64,000 nucleotides of DNA from Desertimonas flava (lineage in GTDB: Bacteria > Actinomycetota > Acidimicrobiia > Acidimicrobiales > Ilumatobacteraceae). Below the pieces are notes generated by a model. It saw only the letters and a list, made by a program, of their open reading frames with translations, had not been told where the DNA came from and ran no database searches. Positions 8,307 to 16,884 of the stretch are shown piece by piece; positions within the stretch are counted from its first letter, which is position 1, and each line of letters opens with the position of its first letter. The stretch spans positions 1-64,000 of the forward strand of contig NZ_QKYK01000003.1 of assembly GCF_003426815.1 (NCBI RefSeq). Direction: 5' to 3'. Position numbers and translations under genes: made by a program.

Positions 8307-9190
8307 GACGCCTGGGCGATCGCCACGGACACGGCGACGCCGTTCATCACGGCGTGGGCGATGATCGTCGGGCCGACGCGGCGCAGCAGGTAGGAGGCGA
8401 CGCCGAAGCCGATGCCCGACACGCTCAGGACGAGCAGCAACCCGATGTTGTCGCGCCCGAAGTCGGGATTGAAGTGTGCTGAGCCGAACAGCACGCCCTG
8501 CACGCCGATCGCCGGGATCGCCGGCATCTTCGACAGCAGGCCGCGCAGCACGGCGCCTCGGAAGATCGCCTCCTCGACCACGGGTGCGCAGATCACCGCG
8601 CTGACCACCAACGAGACGACCGCCGTGCGGTTGACGTCGGCGACGACGGTCGACAGGCCGTCGATGAGATCGAGATCGAGGTTGCCCCGGTACGGGATCC
8701 CGACCGCCTTGGCCGTGTTCAGCACGATGCCCATCGCCGCGATCGTGGCCAGCCAGATCAACGGCCCCCATGCGAGATCGACCCACCGAAAGCTCACACC
8801 GAGGTCGGCGAACGGTCGACCACTCCCCCAGCGCCTGCTGGCGTACCAGAGCCAGGCCACCGACGGTGCGTAGCCGACGACGACGGAGACGGCCATCAGG
8901 ACCGGCACCGGCCAGTCGCGATCGATCAGGGCGTCGAGCAGGAAGCGGCTGCCGATCAGCGACCCGGCGAGGATCGCCACGGCGCCGATCACGACCGGGA
9001 AGGGCAGGCTCGGGTGCTCGACCGGAGGCGGTGGCGGCGGAGGTGGCAGCGGTGCGGTGTACGGGGACCAGCGGTAGCCGTCGTAGTAGCGGGCGAACGG
9101 CTGGCCGTACGGGTCGGGATACCATCCGGCCCGGGCACCCGTCGGCGGGGGGAAGAGTGTCGGCCGACGACCGGTGGGGTGCGGGAGCAC
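8303..9190 (-). CDS. CPBP family intramembrane metalloprotease with N-terminal DUF2510
   Basis: A 295-residue protein. Residues ~20-46 are a DUF2510 module (GWYPDPYGQPFARYYDGYRW), followed by a Pro-rich linker and about eight membrane helices. The CPBP (CAAX protease and bacteriocin-processing) signature EEAIFRG is at residues ~205-211; GSAHF and the late AHAVMNG motif add the remaining metal-site residues. Such proteases cut within the membrane and act in prenyl-protein or peptide processing. The adjacent acyltransferase is translationally coupled but the link is unknown. It is divergent from the oxidoreductase, 19 bases apart. Confidence 0.88.
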   Translation of the reverse strand: MLPHPTGRRPTLFPPPTGARAGWYPDPYGQPFARYYDGYRWSPYTAPLPPPPPPPPVEHPSLPFPVVIGAVAILAGSLIGSRFLLDALIDRDWPVPVLMAVSVVVGYAPSVAWLWYASRRWGSGRPFADLGVSFRWVDLAWGPLIWLATIAAMGIVLNTAKAVGIPYRGNLDLDLIDGLSTVVADVNRTAVVSLVVSAVICAPVVEEAIFRGAVLRGLLSKMPAIPAIGVQGVLFGSAHFNPDFGRDNIGLLLVLSVSGIGFGVASYLLRRVGPTIIAHAVMNGVAVSVAIAQAS

Positions 9191-9209
9191 CTGCGTAGCG
9201 TAGGCGTCG

Positions 9210-10616
9210 ATGCCCCCGATCGAACCGCCGTCACTGTGGAACGCGACGTGGACGCGACCGCAGGTCGCACCCGTCGATCTCCCCCACGAAGCCGACGTCG
9301 TGATCGTCGGCGGCGGCTACACCGGGCTGTGGACCGCCTTCAGTCTGGTCACGAACGATCCGGCGACGAGGGTCGTCGTGATCGAGCGGCACCAGGTGGG
9401 ATTCGGCGCCAGCGGACGGAACGGTGGCTGGTGCTCGGCGCTGTTCCCCCTGGGCCTCGACGACTTGGCCCGGCAGCACGGACGCGACGCAGCGGTCGCC
9501 CTCCAGCGGGCGATGTTCGATGCCGTGGAGTCGGTCGGCCGGTTCGCCGCCAACGTCGACACCGCGAGCGGCGGGGGTGACGGATTGTTCCATCGAGGGG
9601 GCACACTCACGCTCGCCCGGTCCGACCGGCAGCTGGCGTCGATCCGGCGGGAGGCATCCAGCGCCCGCCGGTTCGGCATCGGCGAGGACGACATCCGCCT
9701 CCTCGACGCCGCCGAGGCGAACGCCATGTGTGCGGCGACGGGCGTGCGCGGTGGGATCTTCTCGCCCCATTGCGCCGCTGTCCACCCCCTGCGCCTGGTG
9801 TCGGCGATGGCCGCAGCGTGCCGCGACCACGGCGTGACGATCGTCGAGGGCACCGACGTCACCGACATCACCCCGGCCACGGCGACCACTCCGGCCCGGG
9901 TCCACACCAGTCGGGGGGACGTGACGGCCGAGGTCGTGGTGCTCGCCACGGAGGCGTTCACCACGCAGCTGCCGGGTCACCGGCGTGACTGCCTGCCCCT
10001 GTACTCGATGATGATCGGTTCCGAGCCCATCCCTGACGAGCGGTGGGCGGAGATCGGCCTCGACGATCGTCCGACGTTCGCCGACGCTCGACACTCGGTG
10101 ATCTACGGACAGCGCACCGCCGATGGCCGGCTGGCGTTCGGCGGCCGCGGCGCGCCGTACCACTTCGGTTCGACCATCGATCCCGTCCACGACACCGACG
10201 AGGAGGTCCGGCGCCGGCTGGTCGCCACCGTGGCCGACCTGTTCCCCTCGCTCGCCGACGTGCATTTCCCGTTCCACTGGGGCGGACCGCTCGCCGTGCC
10301 GAGGGACTGGCACCCCCACGTCCGCTTCGACCGGGCGACCGGCATCGCCAGTGCCGGTGGCTACGTGGGGGACGGCGTGGCCACCGCCAACCTCGCCGGT
10401 CGAGCCCTGGCCGACCTCATCCTCGGGCGCGACACCGAACTCACCCGACTGCCGATCGTCGGCCACCGGTTACGCCGCTGGGAGCCCGAGCCGCTGCGCT
10501 GGGCGGGGATCCGTCTCGTCGCCCTCGCCGCGCGCCGTGCCGACGACGCCGATGCCGCGGGCCGGCCTCGAGCCGCCGCCGTCTGGGATCGCGTCTACAC
10601 GACCTTCCGTGGGTAG
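9210..10616 (+). CDS. FAD-dependent amine/amino-acid oxidoreductase (DAO family)
   Basis: A 468-residue flavoprotein. The dinucleotide-binding motif VVIVGGGYTGLWTAFSL is at residues ~29-45, then FGASGRNGGWCSALFP, which marks the DAO subgroup that includes gamma-glutamylputrescine oxidase. The C-terminal flavin contact is ASAGGYVGDGVATANLAGRA. It probably oxidises a secondary amine or D-amino acid with O2; the substrate is unknown. It converges with a ProA-like gene, and a hairpin lies between the two stops. Confidence 0.87.
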   Translation: MPPIEPPSLWNATWTRPQVAPVDLPHEADVVIVGGGYTGLWTAFSLVTNDPATRVVVIERHQVGFGASGRNGGWCSALFPLGLDDLARQHGRDAAVALQRAMFDAVESVGRFAANVDTASGGGDGLFHRGGTLTLARSDRQLASIRREASSARRFGIGEDDIRLLDAAEANAMCAATGVRGGIFSPHCAAVHPLRLVSAMAAACRDHGVTIVEGTDVTDITPATATTPARVHTSRGDVTAEVVVLATEAFTTQLPGHRRDCLPLYSMMIGSEPIPDERWAEIGLDDRPTFADARHSVIYGQRTADGRLAFGGRGAPYHFGSTIDPVHDTDEEVRRRLVATVADLFPSLADVHFPFHWGGPLAVPRDWHPHVRFDRATGIASAGGYVGDGVATANLAGRALADLILGRDTELTRLPIVGHRLRRWEPEPLRWAGIRLVALAARRADDADAAGRPRAAAVWDRVYTTFRG

Positions 10617-10626
10617 CCGCCCCAGC

Positions 10627-10674
10627 TTCCTGTACTGATAAATGCCCGTGAACGGGTCGAAACCAGTACAGGAA
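10627..10674. terminator. Nested hairpin between convergent genes, probable two-way terminator
   Basis: TTCCTGTACTG (10627-10637) pairs perfectly with CAGTACAGGAA (10664-10674). The 26-base loop contains a second hairpin, CCCGT-GA-ACGGG. It sits between the stops of the convergent genes at 10616 and 10683. There is no long T-run, so termination in both directions is inferred from position and stem strength. Confidence 0.55.
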
Positions 10675-10682
10675 CTCGACGG

Positions 10683-12170
10683 TCAGCGGTGCAGGCCCGG
10701 GTCGGTGATCGTCGCCCGGTGGCGAACGGTGTACACCGACTCCCCCGACAGCACGCCACCGCGGGCGAGGAGGCGGCCGTACTGCCAGTTGGCGAGGCCG
10801 AGCTCGGGGGTGTCGAGGGCGTACTGGCCGTCGACCCACCGCGTGAAGCCGTCACCGACGAACGGTGCGTCCACGGCGGCGTAGAAGCGATGGTGCTCGG
10901 CCTCGTCGTCGCTGATCAGAGACGCGACGAAACGCGGGCTGTAGCGGTTGTGGAGGGCGACGGCGCGGTCGACGTCGGGGACCACCACGAGCGACACCTC
11001 CGGTGACCGCTCCCACTCCCACTCGGTTCCGAGCTCGGATTCGTCGAGCTCGGTCGCCTGCGGCTCGTCGTGATCGCCGTCGGCTCGGGTGACCGTGACG
11101 ATCCGCTCGAAGCGGTCGGCGGGCACATGACGACGCGACTGCGACTCGACGTGGACACGCGCAGCTGTGCCCAGCGCCTCGGCGGCACGATCGACGGCAT
11201 CGAGGAAGACCGGTACGAGGTCGACTCGAGCCTCGGGGATGCAGCACACGTTGAGGGTGTTGCACACCTTGCGATCGAGCGAGTTGGCGACGGAGGCGGC
11301 GAAGCGTCCGGCGTCAGCCGACCGGCCGGCGACGAGCCACGCCCCGCCGGTGCCGTGCAGGCTCACCGGCGTGCCCGCCTGCCTGGCGACCGCGCCGAGT
11401 TGAGCGACGGCGGTTCCCGATCCACGGGCGACGGCGAGGCCGAGGTCGGGCCGGCCGAACAGCGCCCATCCCGACGCCCGGTCGCGCGAGCGTACGAGGC
11501 TCATCGTGCCGGCCGGGAGGCCGCTCGAGGCGAGCGCCGGTTCGACGGCGGCGGCGACGATCGCCTCGGCCGTTCCGAGGGCGTCGCTGCCGATGCGCAT
11601 CACGACCGTGTTGCCGGTGCGCACCACGCCGGCGGCGTCGGCGAAGACGTTGGGGCGCCCCTCGAACACGAACGCCACCACGCCGAGCGGAGCGCGGCGG
11701 GCCTCGACCGCCCACCCCGCGTGCGGGAACGTGGCGACCTCGCCGTCACGGCGCAGCGTGGAGTCCCGCCAGCCCCGCAGGCCGGTGACCATGTCGGCCC
11801 GCATCGACGGGGTGAGCACCAGACGTGTGGTCGAGCGGCCCGCCGCCCGCGCTGCCTCGACGTCGGCGGCGTTGGCGGCGAGCACCGGCGCCATCGTCTC
11901 GTCATCGTCGAGGTTGGCGGCGAAGGCGTCGAAGAACGCTGTGATCTGGTCGTCGCTCACCGCTCCGAGCGCGGCGAATGCGCCGACTGCTGCGTCGGTC
12001 GCCGATGCCGCAGCCTCCAGCGCCGCTGACGGCACGTGGAGGAGGTCGCCGGTGGCCGCGATGGCCACCAGGCGATCGCCTGGGCGAAACGCCTCGGCCA
12101 GCTCCGCACTCACCTCGACCAGGCCGTCGCCGACCACCACGAGCTGCCCGGGTTCCAGTCGCTCCAACAT
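10683..12170 (-). CDS. ProA-like aldehyde dehydrogenase family protein
   Basis: A protein of about 495 residues related to glutamate-5-semialdehyde dehydrogenase (gamma-glutamyl phosphate reductase). The segment APLGVVAFVFEGRPNVFADA, then a GNTVVMRIGSDALGTAEA stretch, matches the ProA nucleotide-binding region. DRKVCNTLNVCCI contains the expected catalytic cysteine. It is longer than classic ProA (about 417 residues): an extra segment of about 90 residues precedes the core. No proB is nearby, so a proline role is not certain and it may be a paralogue. The ATG at 12170 is used because those further upstream (12191, 12209) overlap the divergent gene. Confidence 0.78.
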   Translation of the reverse strand: MLERLEPGQLVVVGDGLVEVSAELAEAFRPGDRLVAIAATGDLLHVPSAALEAAASATDAAVGAFAALGAVSDDQITAFFDAFAANLDDDETMAPVLAANAADVEAARAAGRSTTRLVLTPSMRADMVTGLRGWRDSTLRRDGEVATFPHAGWAVEARRAPLGVVAFVFEGRPNVFADAAGVVRTGNTVVMRIGSDALGTAEAIVAAAVEPALASSGLPAGTMSLVRSRDRASGWALFGRPDLGLAVARGSGTAVAQLGAVARQAGTPVSLHGTGGAWLVAGRSADAGRFAASVANSLDRKVCNTLNVCCIPEARVDLVPVFLDAVDRAAEALGTAARVHVESQSRRHVPADRFERIVTVTRADGDHDEPQATELDESELGTEWEWERSPEVSLVVVPDVDRAVALHNRYSPRFVASLISDDEAEHHRFYAAVDAPFVGDGFTRWVDGQYALDTPELGLANWQYGRLLARGGVLSGESVYTVRHRATITDPGLHR

Positions 12171-12189
12171 CGACGGCACAATAGGCACC

Positions 12190-12906
12190 ATGGCCACCGA
12201 TCCCTCCATCTACTTCCGTCAGCTGCTGAGCGGGCGGGACTTCGCCGTCGGTGACCCGGTGGCGACGCAGATGGTCAACTTCGTGTACGCCATCGGGGAC
12301 CGGTCCACGGGCGAGTGCGTGATCGTCGACCCGGCCTACGCCGTGGACGACCTGATCGACACGCTCGCCGCCGACGGCATGACGGTGACCGGTGTGCTCG
12401 CCACGCACTATCACCCCGATCACGTGGGCGGCTCGATGATGGGCCACACGATCGAGGGTGTGCCCCGGCTGCTCGAGCGTCTGTCGGTGCCGGTCCACGT
12501 CCAAGCTCCCGAGGCCCGGTGGGTGTCGAAGACCACGGGCATCGCCGAGAGCGACCTGGCGGCCCACGAATCAGGCGACGTCGTCCGGGTGGGGGGTGTG
12601 GCGATCGAGCTGCTGCACACACCCGGGCACACGCCGGGCAGTCAGTGCTTCCTCGTCGACGGACGCCTCGTCACGGGCGACACGCTGTTCCTCGAAGGAT
12701 GTGGACGCACCGATCTGCCCGGCAGTGATGTCGGCCAGATGTACGAGAGCTTGCAGCGGCTGGCCACGCTGCCCGGAGGCACCGTGGTCTTCCCGGGGCA
12801 CCGCTACTCGCTGCCGTCGAGCGGGACGCTCGACGTGATCCGCGAGCAGAACTACGTCTACAAGCCCTCGTCCAAGGATCAGTGGCTGACGATGTTCGGC
12901 AACTGA
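12190..12906 (+). CDS. MBL-fold metallo-hydrolase, ETHE1/persulfide dioxygenase-like (element target gene)
   Basis: A 238-residue metallo-beta-lactamase-fold protein. The metal motif is THYHPDHVGG (residues ~76-85). HTPGHTPGS, GDTLFLEGCGRTDLPGSD and FPGHRY supply the other ligands. The GCGRTD string is typical of ETHE1-type persulfide dioxygenases, so sulfur metabolism is the likeliest role, with glyoxalase II the alternative. The last 62 bases of the gene are repeated exactly at 27846-27907: this is the integration target of the 15-kb element, and the coding sequence has been kept intact. Confidence 0.88.
   Translation: MATDPSIYFRQLLSGRDFAVGDPVATQMVNFVYAIGDRSTGECVIVDPAYAVDDLIDTLAADGMTVTGVLATHYHPDHVGGSMMGHTIEGVPRLLERLSVPVHVQAPEARWVSKTTGIAESDLAAHESGDVVRVGGVAIELLHTPGHTPGSQCFLVDGRLVTGDTLFLEGCGRTDLPGSDVGQMYESLQRLATLPGGTVVFPGHRYSLPSSGTLDVIREQNYVYKPSSKDQWLTMFGN
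12845..12906 (+). repeat. attL core (62-bp direct repeat, left copy)
   Basis: Identical to 27846-27907 over 62 bases, from AGCAGAACTACG to GGCAACTGA. It encodes the last 20 residues of the metallo-hydrolase including its stop. The base before (G versus T) and after (T versus A) differ, so the repeat is exactly delimited. Crossover must occur within it. Confidence 0.92.
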
Positions 12907-13035
12907 TCGGCGGGCCGATCGCCGTATCGCCGCCAGGGCGGCGTGACCTGGCACTTTGCCGTCGAGGCTGACTAGCAGTCGGCTTCAGGCCAGGAGCTGA
13001 CGGCCTAGCTACCGCCCAGGCCGCCAACTCCGAAC

Positions 13036-13053
13036 TGCACACATATGCACACA
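13036..13053 (+). promoter_or_regulatory. Left paired arm-type integrase sites (TGCACACA x2)
   Basis: TGCACACA occurs at 13036-13043 and again at 13046-13053, start-to-start spacing 10 bases (one helical turn). A similar pair with the same spacing and orientation is at 27762-27779 at the other end. Their placement between core and integrase gene matches arm-type binding sites of lambda-family integrases; function is inferred. Confidence 0.6.
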
Positions 13054-13091
13054 GTCCCCGACTCCTCGCCTCCCGTCGAAAGGGAGCCGAG

Positions 13092-14129
13092 ATGGCATCA
13101 ATCCAGCAACGAACGAACGGCCGATGGGCCGTCCGGTGGCGTGACCTTGAGGGCCGCCAGCGATGGAGGACCTTCCCCACGAAGGCTGAAGCCGAGACGT
13201 TCGCCACCACGATGACTGGGGCCACGTCGTCAACCACGACAACGGCTCCGGTCGGCTTCTCGACGTACGTCGCAGCCTGGAAGAGACGACAGCTCTGGAA
13301 GCCAGGGACTACGGCAGGAGTCGAAAGCCGGCTACGTCGCCACATCCTTCCGGTCTTCAGTGACATGCCAATCGATGAGATAGCTCGGGCCGACGTCCAA
13401 CAGTTCGTCGTGGATCTCACGGCCGTGTACGAGCCGTCAACGGTGCGAACGACGGTGGCCTTCCTCGCAGCCATCTTCAGCGAGGCTCAGCGAGATGGGC
13501 TCATAGCCCACTCCCCTGCCACGAGGATCCGACTTCCGAGGCTCGTGCGGCGAGCCGAAGCGATCCCGTCTGTGGCCCAGGTGCGGGAGATGCGGGCGGC
13601 GATGCCGGCCCGAATGCAGATCCTCATCGACCTTGCCGCCGGCTCAGGTGTCCGACTGGGCGAAGCTCTCGCAGTTGGGATGGACCGAATCGACACCGAG
13701 CGACTGACCCTGACGGTCGATCGACAAGTCGTCCCTGGCGGTGCCGTCCGGGCACCGAAGACCCACACGAGTATCCGATCCATCCCTATCCCGGCCTGGC
13801 TCGTCTGCCGTATGCAGTCGCACGTCGAAGAGTTCGGCCGTGAGAGCCCGCTGGTAGTCGACAGTCGGACGGTGGTGCACCAGGCGTTGCAGACCTCAGC
13901 TCGGGCAGCAGGGCTGCCACCACGCACCGGCCTCCACGCCCTCAGGCACTTCTACGCCTCGCTGCTGATCCGCAGCGGGCTGTCCGTGAAAGTCGTACAG
14001 GCTCGGCTGGGTCACGCAACGGCTGCCGAGACACTCGACACCTACGGACATTTGTGGCCCGACGACGGCGACCGGACGAGAGCAGCACTCGACTTCCTCG
14101 GCCTGCCCGCCACGATGGGCCAGCTTTGA
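13092..14129 (+). CDS. Tyrosine recombinase / phage-type integrase
   Basis: A 345-residue integrase. The N-terminal AP2-like arm-binding domain reads IQQRTNGRWAVRWRDLEGRQ. A SAM-like core-binding domain follows (~residues 55-145), then the catalytic domain with R in GSGVRLGEAL, HALRH and the nucleophile in TLDTYGHLWPDD. This is the standard layout of actinobacterial site-specific integrases. It starts 185 bases from attL and reads inward. The ATG at 13092 has a purine-rich AAAGGGAG upstream. It is the most likely enzyme for integration of this element, because of position and the arm-binding domain. Confidence 0.93.
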   Translation: MASIQQRTNGRWAVRWRDLEGRQRWRTFPTKAEAETFATTMTGATSSTTTTAPVGFSTYVAAWKRRQLWKPGTTAGVESRLRRHILPVFSDMPIDEIARADVQQFVVDLTAVYEPSTVRTTVAFLAAIFSEAQRDGLIAHSPATRIRLPRLVRRAEAIPSVAQVREMRAAMPARMQILIDLAAGSGVRLGEALAVGMDRIDTERLTLTVDRQVVPGGAVRAPKTHTSIRSIPIPAWLVCRMQSHVEEFGRESPLVVDSRTVVHQALQTSARAAGLPPRTGLHALRHFYASLLIRSGLSVKVVQARLGHATAAETLDTYGHLWPDDGDRTRAALDFLGLPATMGQL

Positions 14130-14223
14130 GGTAATTTAACCCTGGTATGAGACTGTCTCTTTACTGTGATTAGCATGGTCGAATGTCTCGCTTTTATCGA
14201 AGTTTGCGTGTACCGTCGGCTCC

Positions 14224-15183
14224 GTGACCTACGGACGATCCGCCACCAGCAAAGTCTCGCTCGGCGTCGCCACTGCTCTCTATGCGTCTGAATCTGGTCG
14301 TGTTCGAACGCTGAAGAGCGTGAACACCATGCTCAAGACGATGCGACGCCTTGAGCGCATGTATCCGGAGAATGTCGCCGTCTCAGACTTCACCCCACAG
14401 CACTTGGCGCAGTTCTGTCTCTCGGGTAGCAACCCGGCTCCCTCGACCATCAAGCAGCGACGGGCATGGTGTCGTTCGACCTTCGCCTGGTTCAAGTACA
14501 GGGACCTGATCGACATCGATCCGGCGGCCGATCTGCTCTATCTCGTGACTACCGGATCCGGCGTCCGACGCCTCGGCACCTGGTTGACGGCCGAGCAGAT
14601 CCGCCAGGCATACAACGCCTTCGACCCGACTTCCCCGATCCAGCTGCGCAACCGGCTCATGTTTCTGGTAGGTGTGATGACTGGCCTTCGGGCAGGGGAA
14701 CTTGTCAGTTTGAGGTGGGATTCATTCGGCCCGGACATGGCGACCGCCGTAGTGACGAGGAAAGGTGGCGGGCAAGGTGAAATACACCTTGCACCGCAGC
14801 TTCAACACGAGCTTGTCAACTGGCGCCAAACAGCACCTTCCGATGCATCAACGGTTTTCCCATCTTTCAAGTCGCTCTGGGCTCCAGACATCGGCAAACG
14901 GGTGATCACAGCACTATGGGACCAGCCCGTCACGGAGGCCGTGATGACGACGATGTGTCGGGAGGTGTCAGACCGGCTGCGTGTCAACGTGACGCCGCAC
15001 GATCTGCGAAGGACTTTCGCCGACCTCTTCTACGAGCAGGCCGCAAGATCCGGCCAGGACCCGCTGAGGGCAACACAGGAAGCTCTCGGTCATCGGAACA
15101 TTGCCACCACGCAGCGCTATCTGGCGTCCAATCCGAATCGAACCAAAGCCGCCATGAGCGAGTTTCGACTGGCCTTGTCGTGA
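14224..15183 (+). CDS. Second tyrosine recombinase (XerC/D-like)
   Basis: A 319-residue recombinase unlike the first integrase: no arm-binding domain, a SAM-like domain over residues ~20-110 and a catalytic domain with R in GVMTGLRAGELVSLRWD, HDLRR near 262, and GHRNIATTQRYLA holding the tyrosine nucleophile. The GTG start is at 14224, 94 bases after the first integrase in the same direction. It could resolve multimers, help excision or serve another element. Two tyrosine recombinases side by side are known from some islands, where both are needed. Confidence 0.9.
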   Translation: MTYGRSATSKVSLGVATALYASESGRVRTLKSVNTMLKTMRRLERMYPENVAVSDFTPQHLAQFCLSGSNPAPSTIKQRRAWCRSTFAWFKYRDLIDIDPAADLLYLVTTGSGVRRLGTWLTAEQIRQAYNAFDPTSPIQLRNRLMFLVGVMTGLRAGELVSLRWDSFGPDMATAVVTRKGGGQGEIHLAPQLQHELVNWRQTAPSDASTVFPSFKSLWAPDIGKRVITALWDQPVTEAVMTTMCREVSDRLRVNVTPHDLRRTFADLFYEQAARSGQDPLRATQEALGHRNIATTQRYLASNPNRTKAAMSEFRLALS

Positions 15184-15286
15184 GTTGCCAAATCCCTCTT
15201 GCCTGCAGCCGCATTGATGCGAGACTTGAGACCGGTCCCAGCCCCCTGGGGTGGCGGGTGGTGCGGACCGAGGGGAGGGGTTTGTG

Positions 15287-16078
15287 GTGAACGAGTTCAC
15301 GATCGTCGCTCGACGGTCGGGTGGGAATCTGGTCCAGCTCGCCTATCTGCCGTTCTACGGCGTGATCCGGGCGAGGGGCATGGGCGGAGACCGATGGCAT
15401 GCCGACATCAAGATCTCGGCGGGTGTCCGGCTATCTGGCTCGACTCTGACGGTCGGTTCCGAGGCGTTCGACATCGATCGCAGTTACACCGGCAATCAAC
15501 AGCTCCAACTGTTCGTCGAGGCCCTGCGAAGGGGTGCCGTTGTCCGTGGCTCTCTGGAAGCCGCACCCGAGGCGGCCAGGGCTCTCCGGACTCCACTCGC
15601 ACCACCGTCGCCGTCGCCGGTCCAACGAACCGTGCCACCGCCCAGTCCATCTCTGCGGCCAACGGCTGCCACCAGCAGCATGGCCGCCTCACAGGTTTGG
15701 GGCGCCCTGTGTGCCGGCGCCGTCGTAGTGGCCGTGTTCCTTCCGTGGTACCGGGCGTCCGGGCCGTTTGGGCTGAGCACCTCGATCGTTGGCTCCGACA
15801 TCTCCGGGCTGTGGGGAGGTTGGGCCACCGGTATTGCCGCCGTCATTGGCGGACTCGTGCTGCTCGCTGACAAGGCGGCCGGAGCAACACTCGGCAGCAT
15901 CGCTGCCCTTGCCTGCATCGGCGTGGCCCTCAGGAACCTGATCCAGTACCGAGATGTGGCGAGGGACATCCTGGCCGGAACCGGTGTCGACATCCAGGCC
16001 GGTCCTGGGCTCTACGTGACGTTGATCGGAGCTGTGGCTCTCGGGATCTCCGCACTGGTGACCGGCTCGCAGGCCTGA
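15287..16078 (+). CDS. Membrane protein of unknown function
   Basis: A 263-residue protein. Residues 1-85 form a soluble domain (FTIVARRSGGNLVQLAYLPF and VRLSGSTLTVGSEAFDID), followed by a Pro/Ser-rich linker (~90-125) and about four membrane segments between 130 and 262. The GTG at 15287 is chosen because GAGGGG lies 6-7 bases upstream; the earlier GTG at 15251 has no such site. The 3' end overlaps the convergent kinase gene by 67 bases. No family is recognised. Confidence 0.7.
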   Translation: MNEFTIVARRSGGNLVQLAYLPFYGVIRARGMGGDRWHADIKISAGVRLSGSTLTVGSEAFDIDRSYTGNQQLQLFVEALRRGAVVRGSLEAAPEAARALRTPLAPPSPSPVQRTVPPPSPSLRPTAATSSMAASQVWGALCAGAVVVAVFLPWYRASGPFGLSTSIVGSDISGLWGGWATGIAAVIGGLVLLADKAAGATLGSIAALACIGVALRNLIQYRDVARDILAGTGVDIQAGPGLYVTLIGAVALGISALVTGSQA

Positions 16079-16884
16079 CCGTCCGACGCCGCAAGCGGTT
16101 GCAGGATGTCGACGATTTCTCCGAGCGTTGGCCGGCATTCAGGCTTGCGGTCCAGCGTCCGATGAACGAGTGAGACGAGCCCGGCCGGGAGGTCCGGCCG
16201 GATCTCGCTCAGGTCTGGAGGATCTCGCCACAGCCTCTCAATCAACAGGTCGTACACCTTGCGGTCCTGGAACGGCGGACCGCCTGTGAGGGCCTCGAAA
16301 AGGGTGCACCCGAGCGAGTAGACGTCAGCGGGTTCTTCGAGCGGCTCGAACTCGACCCGTTCGGGCGCCACCTCCCAGAAGTCGCAGAACAGTCCTTCGT
16401 CGGGATTGTCGGCCACCTCCCCGATTGGGCTCGACTGGTTGAAATCGAGCAGGACGGCCCGGCCGTGCTCGGTGACCATGATGTTGCCCGGCTTGACGGA
16501 CAGATGAAGGCGACCGGTGTGATGGGTGGCCTCCAGTGCCCTCGCCACATCCGAGCCGATGCCCGCCACGGCCGGCACGTCAAGGGCTCCGGGAGATTCG
16601 ACGATCGAGGCAAGCAGTCGTCCTTCGATGCATTCCATCGACATGGCCGGCCGACCTCTGCGATCGAACGTCTCGAAGACTTTCGGGACGTTCGGGTGGT
16701 TGATGTCGCCGAGCACGGCAGCTTCCGCTTCGAAGCGGCGCCGAGCGTGCTCCTCGTCGAAGTCGAGTCTGGCCCATTTGACAGCAACCGTCCCGCCGGT
16801 CTCGGTGTCGACCGCCTTCCAGACGAAAGCTGTGCCGCCGTAGCCGACGAGGTGCAGGAGCCGGTAGCGGTCCTCCGGGGTCAT
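16012..16884 (-). CDS. Protein kinase-fold protein lacking the catalytic Asp (probable pseudokinase)
   Basis: A 290-residue Hanks-type kinase domain without a membrane anchor or sensor domain. Visible are the glycine loop GYGGTAFVW (14-22), VAVK with K36, and E52 or E54 of helix C. The HRD motif is replaced by HLS (127-129) before VKPGN, and DFG reads DFN (147-149). The APE motif and DVYSLG are present. The base Asp of HRD is thus Ser, which usually abolishes phosphotransfer, while nucleotide-binding residues remain. ATG 16884 overlaps the upstream stop (ATGA); a frame upstream to 16935 exists. It is the last of three coupled genes. Confidence 0.86.
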   Translation of the reverse strand: MTPEDRYRLLHLVGYGGTAFVWKAVDTETGGTVAVKWARLDFDEEHARRRFEAEAAVLGDINHPNVPKVFETFDRRGRPAMSMECIEGRLLASIVESPGALDVPAVAGIGSDVARALEATHHTGRLHLSVKPGNIMVTEHGRAVLLDFNQSSPIGEVADNPDEGLFCDFWEVAPERVEFEPLEEPADVYSLGCTLFEALTGGPPFQDRKVYDLLIERLWRDPPDLSEIRPDLPAGLVSLVHRTLDRKPECRPTLGEIVDILQPLAASDGQACEPVTSAEIPRATAPINVT

